The notes under the pieces were generated by a model that saw only the letters and a program-made list of their open reading frames with translations, was not told the DNA's origin and made no database searches. Shown here in pieces: positions 7,401 to 7,728 of a stretch of DNA of 7,728 nucleotides. This DNA is from Acidobacteriota bacterium. GTDB lineage: Bacteria; Acidobacteriota; Terriglobia; Terriglobales; Acidobacteriaceae. The DNA lies in the NCBI GenBank assembly GCA_021781075.1, contig JAJXXN010000138.1:1-7728 (forward strand), written 5' to 3'. The stretch's first letter is position 1, and each line of letters begins with the position of its first letter. The position numbers were made by a program, and so were the translations under genes.

Positions 7401-7728
7401 CAGCACGCCATCCACATTCCAGGTGACCAGCGCCGGGCCGTGGCCATAGAAATAGACTGCCGTTGTAGCCAGGATTCCCTCGTCGCAGCTGCTGCAAATC
7501 GCGGCGGGGGGCACGTTCGGATGCAATGGCAGCGGGCCGCGCTCGGTGATGCCGGGCTTTTCCGCCTGCATGGGCGTCGCAGGCTTTTTTACTTCCATCT
7601 TCAAGAGCGAACCGGTCCCGGTCGCGAATCCGGAGATTTTTGTGAAGTCATGCACATCGTAGGGGCCAAAGTCCGGATCGTCGATCGCCTTCAAATGCAG
7701 AGGCCCATCGGCGGCCAGGTCTTCCACC
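4437..7728 (-). CDS. Large beta-rich secreted-looking protein of unrecognised family (5' truncated)
   Basis: At least 1,096 codons are open to the window's right edge; the GTG at 7727-7725 is most likely internal, since no signal peptide or ribosome site can be seen. I do not recognise the family. Numbering from that GTG: about 66-124 looks Ig-like (AVYFYGHGPALVTWNVDG) and has a CSSC pair at 78-81; about 136-280 is Pro/Asn/Gly-rich with a run of five Gly (208-212), probably flexible; about 290-760 is a long series of short beta-like strands with two CGTL segments (482 and 528); about 790-1000 is Gly-rich with alternating polar/hydrophobic strands, including PWHIDAG and RITGTLLG; 1010-1096 continues as strands with Cys1053 and Cys1058, ending SFTVHL. 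Composition rich in Gly, Ser, Asn and Thr and poor in Lys suggests an exported surface protein. No catalytic motif is seen. The FN3 gene follows 5 bases downstream, so the two probably act together. TAG stop at 4437-4439. Confidence 0.85.
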   Translation of the reverse strand, partial: VEDLAADGPLHLKAIDDPDFGPYDVHDFTKISGFATGTGSLLKMEVKKPATPMQAEKPGITERGPLPLHPNVPPAAICSSCDEGILATTAVYFYGHGPALVTWNVDGVLSQQNIELGPSTKRLNLTRQGFQTVDFMGVPIQVPIPEPPIIVDKSTPITSPALHHQPLGDHSVSVTADALPQPSLPNLNNPVESAVNSLIPASLTMNAGGGGGNTKQQAAPNLGEAQTLLNTLNAPAGSNLPPLKVGVLSPSNAPIGGLGPVQYVNGALSQAIQQISNPQPDSHVASNAKIYEVVASNPSQPCKFLFPVKSGGSFVITGIQNNITGQNGVYNGHGALVINMANGASGGYDQYQTIPIEIKNWSVPDGLNVQSGSIDVAPNMALHPSVPGVTGSIQHLAGSAGGQINATLNLALADNTLRIASTNQPVPWNGVSAELKANGDWSAENLTLPTSLIGWSGFAMQSNNVRIDLSHGSGDAPSEPICGTLSGADWVGVRFPSLTITPYTFDLVATSSLQPTVTDWGVVGNGLCGTLKTGPFSARHGQGSVSFNNIEATAFNGTFTANYKGMDVHVPFLNIDLTGDATLISGGGKQASVSFPLTIPASSVTRTFGNLSLNAAGLQFLSEPFGWAVQSNTTFTWSAGNVPFASYGQAFYYGMDGRGYFANGAQAADIPLGGSSLLNKIPVDLGSVHLTASNSGPQILAALFNTSVHLSEVMPAQTVSVNYALHENNSNYTTTGPSFAPFSLDVPYPPGSNNPSANAHIHPIYSANSGGAGNSSNSPEDVVSGSVDLSSLGGPPIKGEFRLGYMGGHDYWITRVTVPLGPDGIMILGPPPVLNLYRINGGLGHNFPISAFQDQNSLESQTPQIDNSFLFDAGVRLGTPDQFTLTVDGDLTIEATGSTPGARLNFHSWILDPPDNGNGQFQGYLQYAGGNFDARAWGAMSLLGGVFQLSLGSGPNDAAIDVHFGPSAPWHIDAGKQNGPRITGTLLGMSSNMYVMLSAQGLSLGGGESINLTAGSDSSISAYIRGDVEVGLTITPQPHISGDFNADVSAGACVSSVCVSAGVSAHIHAEALPVDLEGSATLGLPFGASVSFTVHL

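Noticed and set aside
7725..7727. GTG as the start of the large minus-strand protein
   Set aside because: It sits at the very edge, no ribosome site can be seen, and no signal peptide follows although the protein looks exported.

Overview
The window (about 60% GC by eye, low-repeat, chromosomal in character) holds four protein-coding genes in two convergent pairs. The plus-strand half carries the 3' part of mfd (transcription-repair coupling factor) and a complete galU (UTP-glucose-1-phosphate uridylyltransferase). The minus-strand half carries a large secreted-looking beta-rich protein of unrecognised family, cut by the right edge of the window, followed 5 nt later by a complete gene for a signal-peptide-bearing protein with five fibronectin type III (FN3) modules. 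The wording of the Mfd and GalU motifs reminds me most of Acidobacteriota. That is an impression from memory, not a search result; another Gram-negative, GC-rich phylum such as Verrucomicrobiota or Planctomycetota is possible.

Layout: 1-1407 (+) mfd C-terminal part, its start lying upstream of the window; 1408-1499 intergenic, with a possible extended -10 promoter and a strong Shine-Dalgarno; 1500-2375 (+) galU; 2376-2418 convergent intergenic, holding a GC-rich hairpin with a T-rich tail that ends galU; 2419-4431 (-) FN3 protein; 4437-7728 (-) large beta-rich protein, 5'-truncated. Coding density is very high. No tRNA, rRNA, CRISPR array, insertion sequence or integrase is visible, and no gene-free stretch exceeds 300 bases.

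The two halves look functionally unrelated. mfd and galU are housekeeping genes (transcription-coupled repair; UDP-glucose supply for envelope polysaccharides). The minus-strand pair is almost certainly one operon transcribed from beyond the right edge. The larger gene product looks like a cell-surface or secreted beta-rich protein with an Ig-like segment near its visible N-terminus, a flexible Pro/Gly/Asn-rich region, a long array of beta-strands and cysteine pairs that could form disulfides. The smaller product, with a cleavable signal and FN3 array, would be an exported partner. This pair is the only part of the window that might be a little-described system; its function cannot be read from the sequence.
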